Shown in pieces: positions 1 to 8,102 of a stretch of 64,000 bases of DNA. The notes beneath the pieces were generated by a model, which was not told the origin of the DNA, did not search any database, and worked only from the letters and a program-made list of their open reading frames with translations. The stretch is from CAVVYV01 sp963752585 (GTDB lineage: Bacteria > Actinomycetota > Thermoleophilia > Solirubrobacterales > 70-9). Position 1 is the stretch's first letter. The number at the start of each line of letters is the position of its first letter. The stretch lies in the NCBI GenBank assembly GCA_963752585.1, contig CAVVYV010000007.1, positions 310,001 to 374,000 of the forward strand, given 5' to 3'. Position numbers and translations under genes: made by a program.

Positions 1-290
1 CGGTTCGGCTTGAAGCTCGGGGCGCCCTTCTCCGGCGGCGGCAGCTCGGCCGCGGCCGTGGCGTCGATGTTCAGCCGGACGGCCCTCTCGGCAGTCCGGG
101 CGACCTCGGGCGCGTCGACGAAGCGGAGGTCGCCATTTAGCGTCTCGATCACGAACCCGTCGAGGATGTGCTCGCGGTAGTTGTCCACCACCTCGTCCAC
201 CTTGCCCACCTCGACGTCGTCACTGGAGTACACCGGCGTCCCGCGGGAAACGGCGGCGTAGTGGATTCCCGGACCTTCGTCGATCGCCAT
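1..290 (-). CDS. PRC-barrel-like (DUF2171-type) protein, 3' end cut by window
   Basis: Open frame read from an ATG at 290 down to the window edge, so the C-terminus is missing; 96 codons are visible. The start reads MAIDEGPGIHYAAVSRGTPV, then a small beta-rich stretch (VYSSDDVEVGKVDEVVDN, then a DGFVIET strand) resembling PRC-barrel or DUF2171 domains, and an Ala/Pro-rich tail. Such domains are common small stress-associated or RNA-maturation-associated proteins in actinobacteria; the exact role is unknown. A TATGCT box ends 7 nt before the ATG and there is no ribosome binding site, so initiation is probably leaderless. Family call is by resemblance only. Confidence 0.6.
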   Translation of the reverse strand, partial: MAIDEGPGIHYAAVSRGTPVYSSDDVEVGKVDEVVDNYREHILDGFVIETLNGDLRFVDAPEVARTAERAVRLNIDATAAAELPPPEKGAPSFKPN

Positions 291-297
291 GCCTGAA

Positions 298-303
298 AGC
301 ATA
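298..303 (-). promoter_or_regulatory. -10 box of leaderless promoter for the PRC-barrel gene
   Basis: TATGCT on the minus strand, 7 nt before the ATG at 290. A transcript starting 6-7 nt downstream of the box would begin at the start codon. Confidence 0.5.
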
Positions 304-434
304 CGAGGGCGGCTCTAACGGCCGCTGAGTTCCCGGACGTGGCCGGCTACTCGGGAACGCCTCTACCCGAAAAATCGGCCGCTGTCTCGGTCGGCCCCCC
401 TTCACCAGCGACCCTCGGCCCTACGCGACCTCCT

Positions 435-1496
435 CTACCGTCTCGCGTCCGATTCCCCAGGCTTTGTCCTAGCCTCCATGAGACTCTCGTAGTCGGCGCG
501 TTCGATGAGAGCCTCGACCGTGTCTCCCTGGCGCAGCGCGGCTAGACCGCCGCTAATCCAGGCGTCGGGTTGAGTTTCGGCGAGGAGCTCTCGAACCTCC
601 TGGATCTGACCGCGCGCGTCCTCGAGCTCGGTCTCCGAGATCGCGCAAACGAACTCGTCCCCACCCCAGCGCACCAGCGGATCGTAGGGGCGAAGCTTTG
701 ATCGAAGCGCGCCTACGAGGTCGCGTAGCAAGGCATCGCCCGCGGCGCGGCCGTGGCGATCGTTGACCTCATTGAGGTTGTCGATGTCGATATAGGCGAG
801 CACCAGGCCTTTCCCCGAGCGCCTCGCCCGCTCGATCTCATTTCCCAGAGCCAACTCACCCAGTCCGCGCCGGTAGGCCCCCGTAAGCTCGTCGAGCTCC
901 GCGTGCTCGAGCTCGCGTTGGTGCTGCTCACGATCGCGCGCCGCCACCTCGCGATCTCCGGCTGCTCGCTCCCGATCGGCGGCCGCGCGGCCGCGGACGC
1001 TGGCCGCCCGTCCCCGAGCGACCGCCGCAGCCTCCAGAGCCGCCGCGGTGCGATCGTCTGTCTGACCAAGCTCTTGAGCGAGCCGCTCGGCTTCGTGGTC
1101 GAGCTCCTCGGCGGCGTGGTCGCGCTCCTCAGCCGTGCGGTCCCGCTTGCGGGCCGTTTCGTCGCGGCGCCAGCCCGCCTCATCGCGCTCGGAGGCCAAC
1201 TGCCCCCGCGCGGCCCGCGTAGTGCGGCGATCGAGAGTTCCTTCGCCGCGCTCGGCCCGCGAGGCCTCGTAGTCGCGCAGGGCTGCCTGATCAGAGGGAT
1301 GGGCGGCCAGCTCGCGGTCGGCGGTGGCCTGGTCTCGGTCCGAGGAGCGCTGATCCACTTCAGCCACGGACTGCTCGCGATCGGATGCGCTCTGATCGAT
1401 GTCGGAGGCGGTTTGATCCGCATCAGCGGTGCTCTGGTCGGCCTCCGATGCCGTCTGATCCGTTTGCTCCCGTCGCCTGCGCCTGCGCTCGGGCAT
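435..1496 (-). CDS. Diguanylate cyclase (GGDEF) with N-terminal heptad repeats
   Basis: 353 aa. The C-terminal half is a GGDEF domain starting at DELTGAYRR, with DIDNLNEVND (metal/substrate loop), an intact GGDEF at residues 278-282 and a complete RxxD inhibitory site (RPYD, 269-272) five residues upstream, so it should make c-di-GMP and be product-inhibited. The N-terminal half has no sensor fold; residues 15-63 are seven 7-residue units of the type (S/T)A(S/D)xxDQ, followed by more Arg/Ala/Asp heptads that should form a long coiled coil. No membrane segment. The start at 1496 is chosen over 1511 because AGGAGG lies 6 nt before it (the upstream ATG overlaps that site). Confidence 0.88.
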   Translation of the reverse strand: MPERRRRRREQTDQTASEADQSTADADQTASDIDQSASDREQSVAEVDQRSSDRDQATADRELAAHPSDQAALRDYEASRAERGEGTLDRRTTRAARGQLASERDEAGWRRDETARKRDRTAEERDHAAEELDHEAERLAQELGQTDDRTAAALEAAAVARGRAASVRGRAAADRERAAGDREVAARDREQHQRELEHAELDELTGAYRRGLGELALGNEIERARRSGKGLVLAYIDIDNLNEVNDRHGRAAGDALLRDLVGALRSKLRPYDPLVRWGGDEFVCAISETELEDARGQIQEVRELLAETQPDAWISGGLAALRQGDTVEALIERADYESLMEARTKPGESDARR

Positions 1497-1621
1497 GCCA
1501 AGCCTCCTCATGAAACGCTACCCCGAAAGGTATCGGATTAATCGAGGACCTAGCGACGACTGCGGCCGCTGCGATTCGAGTCGGGTCCGCGAACGCGCTC
1601 TTAGCGAAGCTTTGTTAGTCG

Positions 1622-1682
1622 GGGCGACTGGATTTGAACAGCCCCTTTGGACGAGAAGCGGTGCTACTGAACAATCACGCCT
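1622..1682 (-). pseudogene. tRNA-like remnant (decayed tRNA or attachment-site fragment)
   Basis: Read on the minus strand, the segment ends in GTTCAAATCC followed by AGTCGCCCC, which looks like the T-loop and acceptor 3' strand of a tRNA. A D-arm-like GTTCAGTAGCACC lies upstream. The T-stem lacks one G needed for full pairing and no proper anticodon stem can be drawn, so it is not a functional tRNA. It could be a decayed tRNA gene or a 3' fragment left by an integrated element. Confidence 0.3.
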
Positions 1683-1735
1683 CTATGCGTGAGCGGGGTC
1701 AGCTTAGGGCGGTCGACGTAGGCTCCTCAGCCACG

Positions 1736-2158
1736 ATGAGCGCCCGCCCGAACAATGCGTATGACAGCCCGCTGGTGAGGAAGCTGGGGATCAAGGAAGG
1801 CCACCGGGTCGCATTCCCTGAAGCCCCCGACGACTTCCCGAAACTTCTCGGATCGCTGCCGGAGGGCGTCGACGTCCGCTCCCGAGTCTCCGGGCCGCTC
1901 GACGTGATCGTCTTCTTCACCACCCGCCGCGTCGAGCTCGCGCGCCGCGTCCCGGCGCTCCGGAGGGCGCTCGATCCGGCGGGCGGGCTCTGGATCGCCT
2001 GGCCGAAGGCATCCTCGGGGGTCGACACCGACCTCAAGTTCCTCGACGTCCAGGCGATCGGCCTCGCCAACAAGCTGGTCGACAACAAGACCTGCGCGAT
2101 CGACGAGACCTGGTCGGGGGCCCGACTGGTGATCCGGCTCAAGGACCGTCCCGGCTAG
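1736..2158 (+). CDS. DUF3052 family protein
   Basis: 140 aa. Sequence runs ARPNNAYDSPLVRKLGIKEG, then a predicted alpha/beta fold with DVIVFFTTRR and GLWIAWPKASSGVDTDL, the pattern of the actinobacterial DUF3052 family (function unknown; length normal). ATG 1736 is chosen because the longer frame from 1634 runs through the tRNA-like remnant and family similarity begins here. A TAGGCT box lies 11 nt upstream. Its last four bases overlap the convergent hydrolase gene. Confidence 0.75.
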   Translation: MSARPNNAYDSPLVRKLGIKEGHRVAFPEAPDDFPKLLGSLPEGVDVRSRVSGPLDVIVFFTTRRVELARRVPALRRALDPAGGLWIAWPKASSGVDTDLKFLDVQAIGLANKLVDNKTCAIDETWSGARLVIRLKDRPG

Positions 2159-3015
2159 CGACCCCAGCGCCCCTCGACCGCCGGCTGCTCGCAGAAGGCG
2201 GCGATCTCCCGCGCCAGCTTCCCTCCCTGCCAGGCGAGTGGCGAGGAACCCGGCTCCTCGCTCACCAGGCGCGCCCCCGGGATCGCCGCCGCCCACGCCT
2301 CCGCCACCGGGTAGGGATGGCCCGGATCGACGTCGTCGTGGCTGGCGACCACCAGCGCCGGGAGGTCGAGGTGGCCGAGCTCGGTCATCCCGTCGAAGGG
2401 GATCGAGCGGGGCACCTCGCGCAGGGCGCGGGCAACGGCATCCGGATGACGGTGAAGCTGGATCCGCTCGCGGGTGATCCGGAGCACGGTCTCCCGCCCG
2501 GCTCCCTCGACGGTCAGGTCCGCTTCATAGGCCTCCATGAACCCCTCCACCCCGCCCCGCTCGAGGCCGTCGGCCAGCCGCCCCCACGCCTCCAGCACCT
2601 CGTCGGGGGCGGGGAGCCCGAGCTGCACGGGCCCGATCAGGACGACAGCCGCCACCGCTTCAGGATGCTCGAGCGCGAAAGTGGCGATCGTGTGACAGCC
2701 CATCGAGTGGCCGCAGAGCACCGGGCGCTCGACCCTCTGCCTCTCAAGCACCGCCCCGAGGTCCCTCGCCAGCTCCGGGTAGGTGTAGCCCGCTTTCGCG
2801 GACGCGGGAGCGGACTCGCCATGGCCCCGAGCGTCGTAGGAGATCTGGCGATAGCCGCGCCGCGGGAGCGCGTTCGAGCCGTGGACCACGTAGCGGCGCG
2901 TCGCCGTCACCCCGTGCAGGAGGGCGATCGGAGGCCCCTCCCCCACGCTCTCCCCCGCCAGCTCGACCCCAGAGGATTCGACCGCGAACTGCGTGGGCTC
3001 GAGGCGGTCGGCCAT
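2155..3015 (-). CDS. Alpha/beta hydrolase
   Basis: 286 aa, one domain. Oxyanion motif LLHG (32-35), nucleophile elbow GHSMG (102-106, Ser104) and acidic residues in SHDDVDPGHP (225-233) are clear. The usual C-terminal Gly-His is not present: the position reads EEPGSSPLAWQ (254-263), so the catalytic His is absent, supplied from elsewhere, or the activity is altered. Substrate cannot be named. The gene starts 4 nt after the peroxiredoxin stop and is probably co-transcribed with it. Confidence 0.85.
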   Translation of the reverse strand: MADRLEPTQFAVESSGVELAGESVGEGPPIALLHGVTATRRYVVHGSNALPRRGYRQISYDARGHGESAPASAKAGYTYPELARDLGAVLERQRVERPVLCGHSMGCHTIATFALEHPEAVAAVVLIGPVQLGLPAPDEVLEAWGRLADGLERGGVEGFMEAYEADLTVEGAGRETVLRITRERIQLHRHPDAVARALREVPRSIPFDGMTELGHLDLPALVVASHDDVDPGHPYPVAEAWAAAIPGARLVSEEPGSSPLAWQGGKLAREIAAFCEQPAVEGRWGR

Positions 3016-3019
3016 CGAG

Positions 3020-3475
3020 TCAGGGGAGTCGCTCGACGGCCCGCTCGAGGTCGGCGACGTCCTGGTAGTGAAGGCCGAAGAGGGCGACGTGCCGGTAGCG
3101 CACGATCCTCTCCCCGTCGACGAGGAAGACCGAGCGGCGGAGGAAGCCGCCGGGACCCAACACCCCGTAGGAGCGGGCGACTCGCTTGTCGGGATCGCTG
3201 AGGAGCGGGAGGTTGAGGCCGTGCTCGGCGATGAAGCGCTCGTGCGACTCCACCGACTGTGGGGAGATCCCCAGCATCTTCACGCCGAGCCTCTCGATCC
3301 GGTCGCCGTCGTCGCGGTAGGAGCAGAACTGCTTCGTGCAGACCGGAGTGAAGTCCCCGGGGTAGAAGGCGATGATCAGCCCCTGGCCGCGGTAGTCGGC
3401 GAGACGATAGGTGCGCGAGCCGGTGCCGGCGAGCTCGAAGTCCGGAGCGCTGTCGCCCTCGCGGACGCTCGCCAT
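3020..3475 (-). CDS. Peroxiredoxin (AhpC/TSA, Bcp/PrxQ-like)
   Basis: 151 aa. Thioredoxin-fold peroxidase with PGDFTPVCTKQFCSYRDD: the peroxidatic Cys is C46 in the P-x3-T-x2-C signature, and a second Cys five residues later (C51) is the PrxQ-type resolving position. It should reduce hydrogen peroxide and organic peroxides in the cytosol using thioredoxin or similar. ATG 3475 is chosen because the longer frame upstream lies in the non-coding divergent region. First gene of a two-gene operon with the hydrolase. A divergent 150-nt spacer separates it from the methyltransferase; I see no clear promoter in it. Confidence 0.88.
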   Translation of the reverse strand: MASVREGDSAPDFELAGTGSRTYRLADYRGQGLIIAFYPGDFTPVCTKQFCSYRDDGDRIERLGVKMLGISPQSVESHERFIAEHGLNLPLLSDPDKRVARSYGVLGPGGFLRRSVFLVDGERIVRYRHVALFGLHYQDVADLERAVERLP

Positions 3476-3625
3476 CAGACGCCCCGCCCGGTTACCCGCC
3501 AGATCGTCAAGGGCAGGAAGGCTAGCTCGCGGGCGCCGGCTGCGATCATCGCGAGCTTGCCCGAGGAATCGACCGACCGCGGTTCGGGGCCGCCGCCACG
3601 GCGGGTCCAGCTCCTCGCCCGGGCG

Positions 3626-4216
3626 ATGAACGTCACGATCGCCCGGGCGCCGTTCGCCTGGCCGCTGCTGCGGGGAACCATGCGCCGCCTGTTCGACCGG
3701 CTCGCCCCCCGGTGGGAGGCGCGCTCGTCCCCCGAGCATCTGATGCCGCTGGCCGCCGCCCTCCTCCATGTCAGCCCCGCCCCCGAGCGGGCCCTGGACC
3801 TGGGCACGGGACTAGGCGACGCGGCGCTCCTGATCGCGCGCGAGTTCCCCCAGGCTCGGGTGAGGGGCGTCGATCTCTCCGAGGAGATGATCCACCGCGC
3901 CCAGAGGCGGATCGGGCTCGACCCCGAGGGGCGCGTGGCCTTCCGCGTCGCCGACGCCGCCGCCCTCCCCTACGAGGACGACTCCTTCGACCTTATCGCG
4001 CAGCTCAACATGCCTCCCTTCTTCGCCGAGACCGCACGGGTGCTGAGGCCAGGCGGCCACTTCGTGATCGCGGCGACATTCGGCCCCGCGACGCCCTTCT
4101 ACACGCCCGAGCCCGTGCTCAGGCGCGGGTTCGCTCGGGCCGGGCTCGAGCAGATCGAGAGCGGCACCGCGGGCCGGGGCACTTACTGGGTGGCCCGGCT
4201 CCCCGCCTATGGCTGA
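3626..4216 (+). CDS. Class I SAM-dependent methyltransferase
   Basis: 196 aa. SAM motif I is DLGTGLG (58-64), followed by RGVDLSEEMI (acidic ribose-binding residue) and motif III-like ARVLRPGGHFVIA. This is a UbiE/COQ5-like Rossmann methyltransferase; the substrate is unknown. ATG 3626 fits the N-terminal helix APFAWPLLRG; no ribosome binding site stands out. It precedes the lipid kinase operon by 36 nt, but the kinase has its own promoter-like box, so co-regulation is uncertain. Confidence 0.8.
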   Translation: MNVTIARAPFAWPLLRGTMRRLFDRLAPRWEARSSPEHLMPLAAALLHVSPAPERALDLGTGLGDAALLIAREFPQARVRGVDLSEEMIHRAQRRIGLDPEGRVAFRVADAAALPYEDDSFDLIAQLNMPPFFAETARVLRPGGHFVIAATFGPATPFYTPEPVLRRGFARAGLEQIESGTAGRGTYWVARLPAYG

Positions 4217-4240
4217 CCGCCGCAATCGGATGCAGGGCCA

Positions 4241-4246
4241 TAGATT
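4241..4246 (+). promoter_or_regulatory. -10 box of leaderless promoter for the lipid kinase/murT operon
   Basis: TAGATT, 6 nt before the GTG at 4253. No Shine-Dalgarno. An ATG at 4251 runs straight into TGA, which supports the GTG start. Confidence 0.5.
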
Positions 4247-4252
4247 CACGAT

Positions 4253-5158
4253 GTGAATGCCAAGCGCCCCCACCTGCTCCTCGTCAACCCTTCCTCCGGG
4301 GGAGGTCGCGCCCGCAAGCTGCTCCCCGCGGTGAAACGCGAGCTCGAGCGGTGGCAACTCGCCTTTCGCGTCGTCGAGACCGAGAGCCTCGAGCACGGCG
4401 TCGACGAGGCCCGGAGCGCCGCCGCCGCGGGCGAGACCCCGGTGGTGATGAGCGGCGACGGGTTGATCGGGCAGGTCGGCGGCGCGCTCACCGGATCGGA
4501 GACGGCGATGGGGATAGTTCCCGGCGGCCGTGGCAACGACCTTGCCCGGGTGCTCGGGATCCCGCGCGAGCCCGCCGGCGCGATTGCAACCCTCGCCAGC
4601 GGCAGTGAGCGCGAGATCGACGTCGGCGAGGTCAACGGGCGGCGATTCCTCTCCGTTGCCTCCTTCGGATTCGACTCGGAGTGCGTCCGGATCGCAAACG
4701 AAACGCGGCTCGTGCGCGGAAACCTGGTCTATGCCTATTCCGCCCTCCGGGCGATGGCCGCGTGGCGGCCCGCGACCTTCGAGGTCGAGGTGGACGGCAG
4801 GGAGTCGATCGGTTTCAAGGGCTATTCGGTGGCCATCGCGAATGCGAGCGCATTCGGCGGCGGGATGTTCGTAGCGCCGCATGCGAAGCTCGACGACGGC
4901 CTCTTCGACATCGTCGTCATCGGGTCGGTTGGCAAGCTGCGCTACCTGGCTAACCTGCCAAAGGTGTTCAAGGGCACCCACGTCGACTTGGACGAGGTGA
5001 CCGAGCTGCACGCCGCGGGGGCCGAGATCCGGGTGAGCGCCGATCGCGACTTCGCCGTCCACGCCGACGGCGAGCTCTTCAGCGGCCTGCCCGCCACGCT
5101 CAGGGTCCTGCCACGGGCGCTCCGGGTGATCGCGCCACCCGCCGGGGCCAGCGCGTGA
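4253..5158 (+). CDS. Diacylglycerol/sphingosine-type lipid kinase
   Basis: 301 aa from a GTG start. NAD-kinase-like fold of the DagK/YegS family: VNPSSGGGRA (11-20), nucleotide motif SGDGLIGQV (67-75) and GIVPGGRGNDLAR (87-99). The SGDGL form, in place of GGDGT, is the variant typical of sphingosine kinases. It should phosphorylate a membrane lipid alcohol; the acceptor is not evident. Its last four bases overlap murT, so the two are translationally coupled, which hints at a lipid carrier or membrane role in cell-wall synthesis (inference). Confidence 0.88.
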   Translation: MNAKRPHLLLVNPSSGGGRARKLLPAVKRELERWQLAFRVVETESLEHGVDEARSAAAAGETPVVMSGDGLIGQVGGALTGSETAMGIVPGGRGNDLARVLGIPREPAGAIATLASGSEREIDVGEVNGRRFLSVASFGFDSECVRIANETRLVRGNLVYAYSALRAMAAWRPATFEVEVDGRESIGFKGYSVAIANASAFGGGMFVAPHAKLDDGLFDIVVIGSVGKLRYLANLPKVFKGTHVDLDEVTELHAAGAEIRVSADRDFAVHADGELFSGLPATLRVLPRALRVIAPPAGASA

Positions 5159-6573
5159 GCCGGGCAGACGACGCCGACGGCGCGGCGAAGCCGCGCCAAA
5201 GCGCCCTGTTCGGGCCGAAGCTGGCCCTCGCTCGGCTCACCGGCCGCCTCAGCCGCAGCAGCGGGCGGGGCGGCGGCACCACCCTCCCGGGTCGCCTGCT
5301 GGTGCGGATGGCCCCGGACGCGATCGAGCGGCTCTCCGACAGCCTCGAGGACGGCTCGATCGTGGTCAGCTCCACCAACGGCAAGACGACGACGGCGGGG
5401 ATGATCGCGACGATCCTCCGCCGAGCGGGCCGCCAGCCGGTCCACAACCGGGCCGGCTCGAACATGCACTGGGGGGTCGCCACGGCGCTGCTCGAGCAAC
5501 GTGGCCGCGAGGGCCTGTTCGAGCTGGATGAAGCTTGGCTCCCCCGGGTTGCCCCGCAGCTTCGCCCCCGCCTGCTCGTCCTCACCAACCTTTTCCGCGA
5601 CCAGCTCGACCGCTATGGCGAGCTCGAGCATCTCGCCGACGAGTGGGCTTCGCTGGTCGAATCACTGGCGGGCAAGTGCGAATTCGCCCTCTGCTCCGAC
5701 GATCCCCTGATCGCCGACCTCGGCCGCGACCGCGAGCTTCGCCGCCGCCCGGGAGTCACCTACTTCGGGATCGAGGACACGAGCCAAGCCCTCCCCCAGC
5801 TTCAACACGCCCACGACGCAAAGCACTGCCGCCGCTGCGGCGCCCCCTACGCGTACGACCGCGCCTTCGTCGGCCACCTCGGGCATTACTCCTGCCCCAA
5901 CTGCGACGCCGACCGCCCCGTCCCCGACGTCGCCGCCACCGAGGTCGAGCTACGGGGGATGTCCGGCTCCCGGCTGCGGGCGCGGACGCCGGAGGGCGAG
6001 ATCGAGCTGGAGCTGCCGCTGCCCGGCCTCTACAACGTCTACAACGCCCTCGCCGCGATCACCGTCGGCTTGCGCTCGGGGATCTCGCTGGCGCGGATCC
6101 GTGAGGGCCTCGAGGCCGTCCGAGCCGTCTTCGGTCGGGTGGAGACGATCGAGGTCGGCGGCAAGCCCGTCTCGATCCTCCTGATCAAGAACCCGGCGGG
6201 CGCGAACGAGGTGCTGCGCACGCTCAGCCTCGAATCCGCCGACGGTGAGCTCGATCTCTGGATCGCCCTCAACGACAAGATCGCCGACGGCCGTGACGTC
6301 TCTTGGATCTGGGACGCCGACTTCGAGCTGCTCGCCGACCAGGTTCGCCGGGTGGTCTGCTCGGGAACCCGGGCCCCGGAGATGGCCCTGCGGCTCAAGT
6401 ACGCCGGCTGGCCACGGGACTCGATCGAGGTGAAGCCGGGGATCGCCGGTTCGCTCGACCAGGCGGTCGCCGACGCTCCCCGGCGACTGTTCGCCCTCCC
6501 CACCTACACCGCGCTGCTCGAGCTCCGCACCCTCCTCGCCCACCGCGACCTCGCCCCGGAGTTCTGGGAATGA
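5155..6573 (+). CDS. murT: Lipid II isoglutaminyl synthase, Mur-ligase subunit MurT
   Basis: 472 aa from GTG. Mur-ligase central domain with P-loop STNGKTTT (73-80), a zinc ribbon inserted in that domain (C225-x2-C228 and C247-x2-C250) and a C-terminal DUF1727 domain: the MurT architecture. With GatD it amidates the alpha-carboxyl of D-Glu in the peptidoglycan stem peptide at the inner membrane face, using ATP and ammonia from glutamine. It overlaps the lipid kinase by 4 nt and the next methyltransferase by 4 nt (ATGA). Length is normal for the family. Confidence 0.93.
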   Translation: MSRADDADGAAKPRQSALFGPKLALARLTGRLSRSSGRGGGTTLPGRLLVRMAPDAIERLSDSLEDGSIVVSSTNGKTTTAGMIATILRRAGRQPVHNRAGSNMHWGVATALLEQRGREGLFELDEAWLPRVAPQLRPRLLVLTNLFRDQLDRYGELEHLADEWASLVESLAGKCEFALCSDDPLIADLGRDRELRRRPGVTYFGIEDTSQALPQLQHAHDAKHCRRCGAPYAYDRAFVGHLGHYSCPNCDADRPVPDVAATEVELRGMSGSRLRARTPEGEIELELPLPGLYNVYNALAAITVGLRSGISLARIREGLEAVRAVFGRVETIEVGGKPVSILLIKNPAGANEVLRTLSLESADGELDLWIALNDKIADGRDVSWIWDADFELLADQVRRVVCSGTRAPEMALRLKYAGWPRDSIEVKPGIAGSLDQAVADAPRRLFALPTYTALLELRTLLAHRDLAPEFWE

Positions 6574-7337
6574 CCGGCTCACGGGAGATGCGCGCGACGG
6601 AAGCGCCGGAGGCGGCGATCTGGCAGGAGGTCGAGTTCGGCTCCTACGGCGCCGACCTCCCCCTCTGGAGCGAGCTCGCGTCCGCAAGCGGCGGGCCCGT
6701 GCTCGAGCTGGGCGCCGGCGCCGGCCGAGTGGCCCTCCATCTCGCCGCCGCCGGCACCGAGGTGATCGCCCTCGATCGCGACCCCGAGCTCGCGGCCGAG
6801 CTCGAGCGGCGCGCCGAGCGAGAAGGTGTGCCCATCACCGCCATCGTGGCCGACCTCTCGGCGCCCGCCGGTCTCAACCTCCCAGCCTCTCCGCGGCTCG
6901 CGATCGCCCCCCTCCACCTGCTCCAGGAGATCGAGGGAACCGAGCGGCGATCGATGTTGAGGGCGCTGGCGAGTCTGCTCGCTCCGGGTGCCCAGTTGGC
7001 GGCGACCCTGGTGGACGAGTCGACCCTGCTCGACCAGGGCCTCGCGCCGAACAAGATCCTCCCCGACATACGCGAGATCGGCGACTGGGTCTACTCGAGC
7101 GAGCCGCTCTGGGTCCAGGTCGGCGACCGGAGCCTGAAGGTGCGACGGCTGCGCGAGCGCGTCTCCCCGGACGGAGAGATGGAGCGGACGGTCCATGACG
7201 AGCTCCTCGAGCGGATCTCGCCCGAGCAGCTGGAGGGCGAGCTTCGGGACGCCGGCCTGCGCCCGGCCGGGCGCCGCGCTATCGAGGCGGGCCCGAACGA
7301 GGCCGATTCGGTGCTCGTCCTCGCGGAGGCACGATGA
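6570..7337 (+). CDS. SAM-dependent methyltransferase embedded between murT and gatD
   Basis: 255 aa. SAM motif LELGAGAGR (45-53) with ALDRDPE as the acidic loop; a class I methyltransferase. It sits exactly between murT and gatD with ATGA overlaps on both sides, so translation of all three is coupled. murT and gatD are usually adjacent, so this is an added component. Whether it acts on peptidoglycan precursor, the lipid carrier or something unrelated cannot be read from the sequence. Confidence 0.85.
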   Translation: MTGSREMRATEAPEAAIWQEVEFGSYGADLPLWSELASASGGPVLELGAGAGRVALHLAAAGTEVIALDRDPELAAELERRAEREGVPITAIVADLSAPAGLNLPASPRLAIAPLHLLQEIEGTERRSMLRALASLLAPGAQLAATLVDESTLLDQGLAPNKILPDIREIGDWVYSSEPLWVQVGDRSLKVRRLRERVSPDGEMERTVHDELLERISPEQLEGELRDAGLRPAGRRAIEAGPNEADSVLVLAEAR

Positions 7338-8089
7338 CCGCCGCCCCCGATCTCGAGCTCCGGCTGCTCGCCCTCTACCCCGAGCAGATGAACATCTACG
7401 CCGATCGCGGCAACATCCTCTTCCTCCAGCGGCGCTGCGAGTGGCGCGAGATCGGCTTCCGCTACGCCGCCGCGGGCCCAGGCGAGGGCTTCGACCCCGG
7501 AGATCACGATTTGATCTACATCGGCGGCGGCCAGGACCGCGATCAGGTCCTGGTCGCCGAGGACATGCTGCGGACGAAGCGCGACGCGATCGCATCCGCA
7601 GTCGACGACGGCGCCGCGCTGCTCGCGGTCTGCGGCGGCTACCAGCTGCTCGGGCGCAGCTATCAGCTCGCCGAGCGATCGATCCCGGGCCTCGGGATCG
7701 CCGACCTGGAGACCGTTCGCGAGCCGGGACCCCGCCTGATCGGCAATGTCTCGATCGAGGTGGACTTCGGCGGCGGCCCGAGAGTGCTGGCCGGGTTCGA
7801 GAACCACGGCGGGCGGACCTACCTCGGGCCCGACGCCGAGCCGCTGGGCCGAGTTGTGCACGGGCATGGGAACAACGGCTTGGACGGCCGCGAGGGGGTC
7901 AGGCGCCTGAACATGGTCGGGACCTACCTCCACGGCCCGCTCCTGCCGAAGAACGCTTCGCTCGCCGATCGGCTGATCTCGCTCGGCCTCGGGCACCGAA
8001 CCGGATCGCACCCCGCCCTGGAGCCGCTCAGTGACGATCTCGAGGCCGCCGCCCACGAGACGGCCGTGTCAGCCGCGGCGCGCGGTTAG
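7334..8089 (+). CDS. gatD: Lipid II isoglutaminyl synthase, glutamine amidotransferase subunit GatD
   Basis: 251 aa. CobB/CobQ-like class I glutaminase: nucleophile Cys100 in LLAVCGGYQLLG and catalytic His200 in GTYLHGPLLPKN. It hydrolyses glutamine and channels ammonia to MurT for D-Glu amidation. It lacks a synthetase domain, as expected for stand-alone GatD. Last gene of the lipid kinase-murT-methyltransferase-gatD run; the lemA promoter box starts 1 nt after its stop. Confidence 0.92.
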   Translation: MTAAPDLELRLLALYPEQMNIYADRGNILFLQRRCEWREIGFRYAAAGPGEGFDPGDHDLIYIGGGQDRDQVLVAEDMLRTKRDAIASAVDDGAALLAVCGGYQLLGRSYQLAERSIPGLGIADLETVREPGPRLIGNVSIEVDFGGGPRVLAGFENHGGRTYLGPDAEPLGRVVHGHGNNGLDGREGVRRLNMVGTYLHGPLLPKNASLADRLISLGLGHRTGSHPALEPLSDDLEAAAHETAVSAAARG

Positions 8090-8090
8090 C

Positions 8091-8096
8091 TAGGAT
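8091..8096 (+). promoter_or_regulatory. -10 box of leaderless promoter for lemA
   Basis: TAGGAT, then CACCCC (6 nt), then ATG at 8103. No Shine-Dalgarno. Confidence 0.55.
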
Positions 8097-8102
8097 CACC
8101 CC

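Noticed and set aside
329..358. GTTCCCG/CGGGAAC inverted repeat after the diguanylate cyclase gene
   Set aside because: 16-nt loop and no T-run on either strand; too weak to call a terminator.
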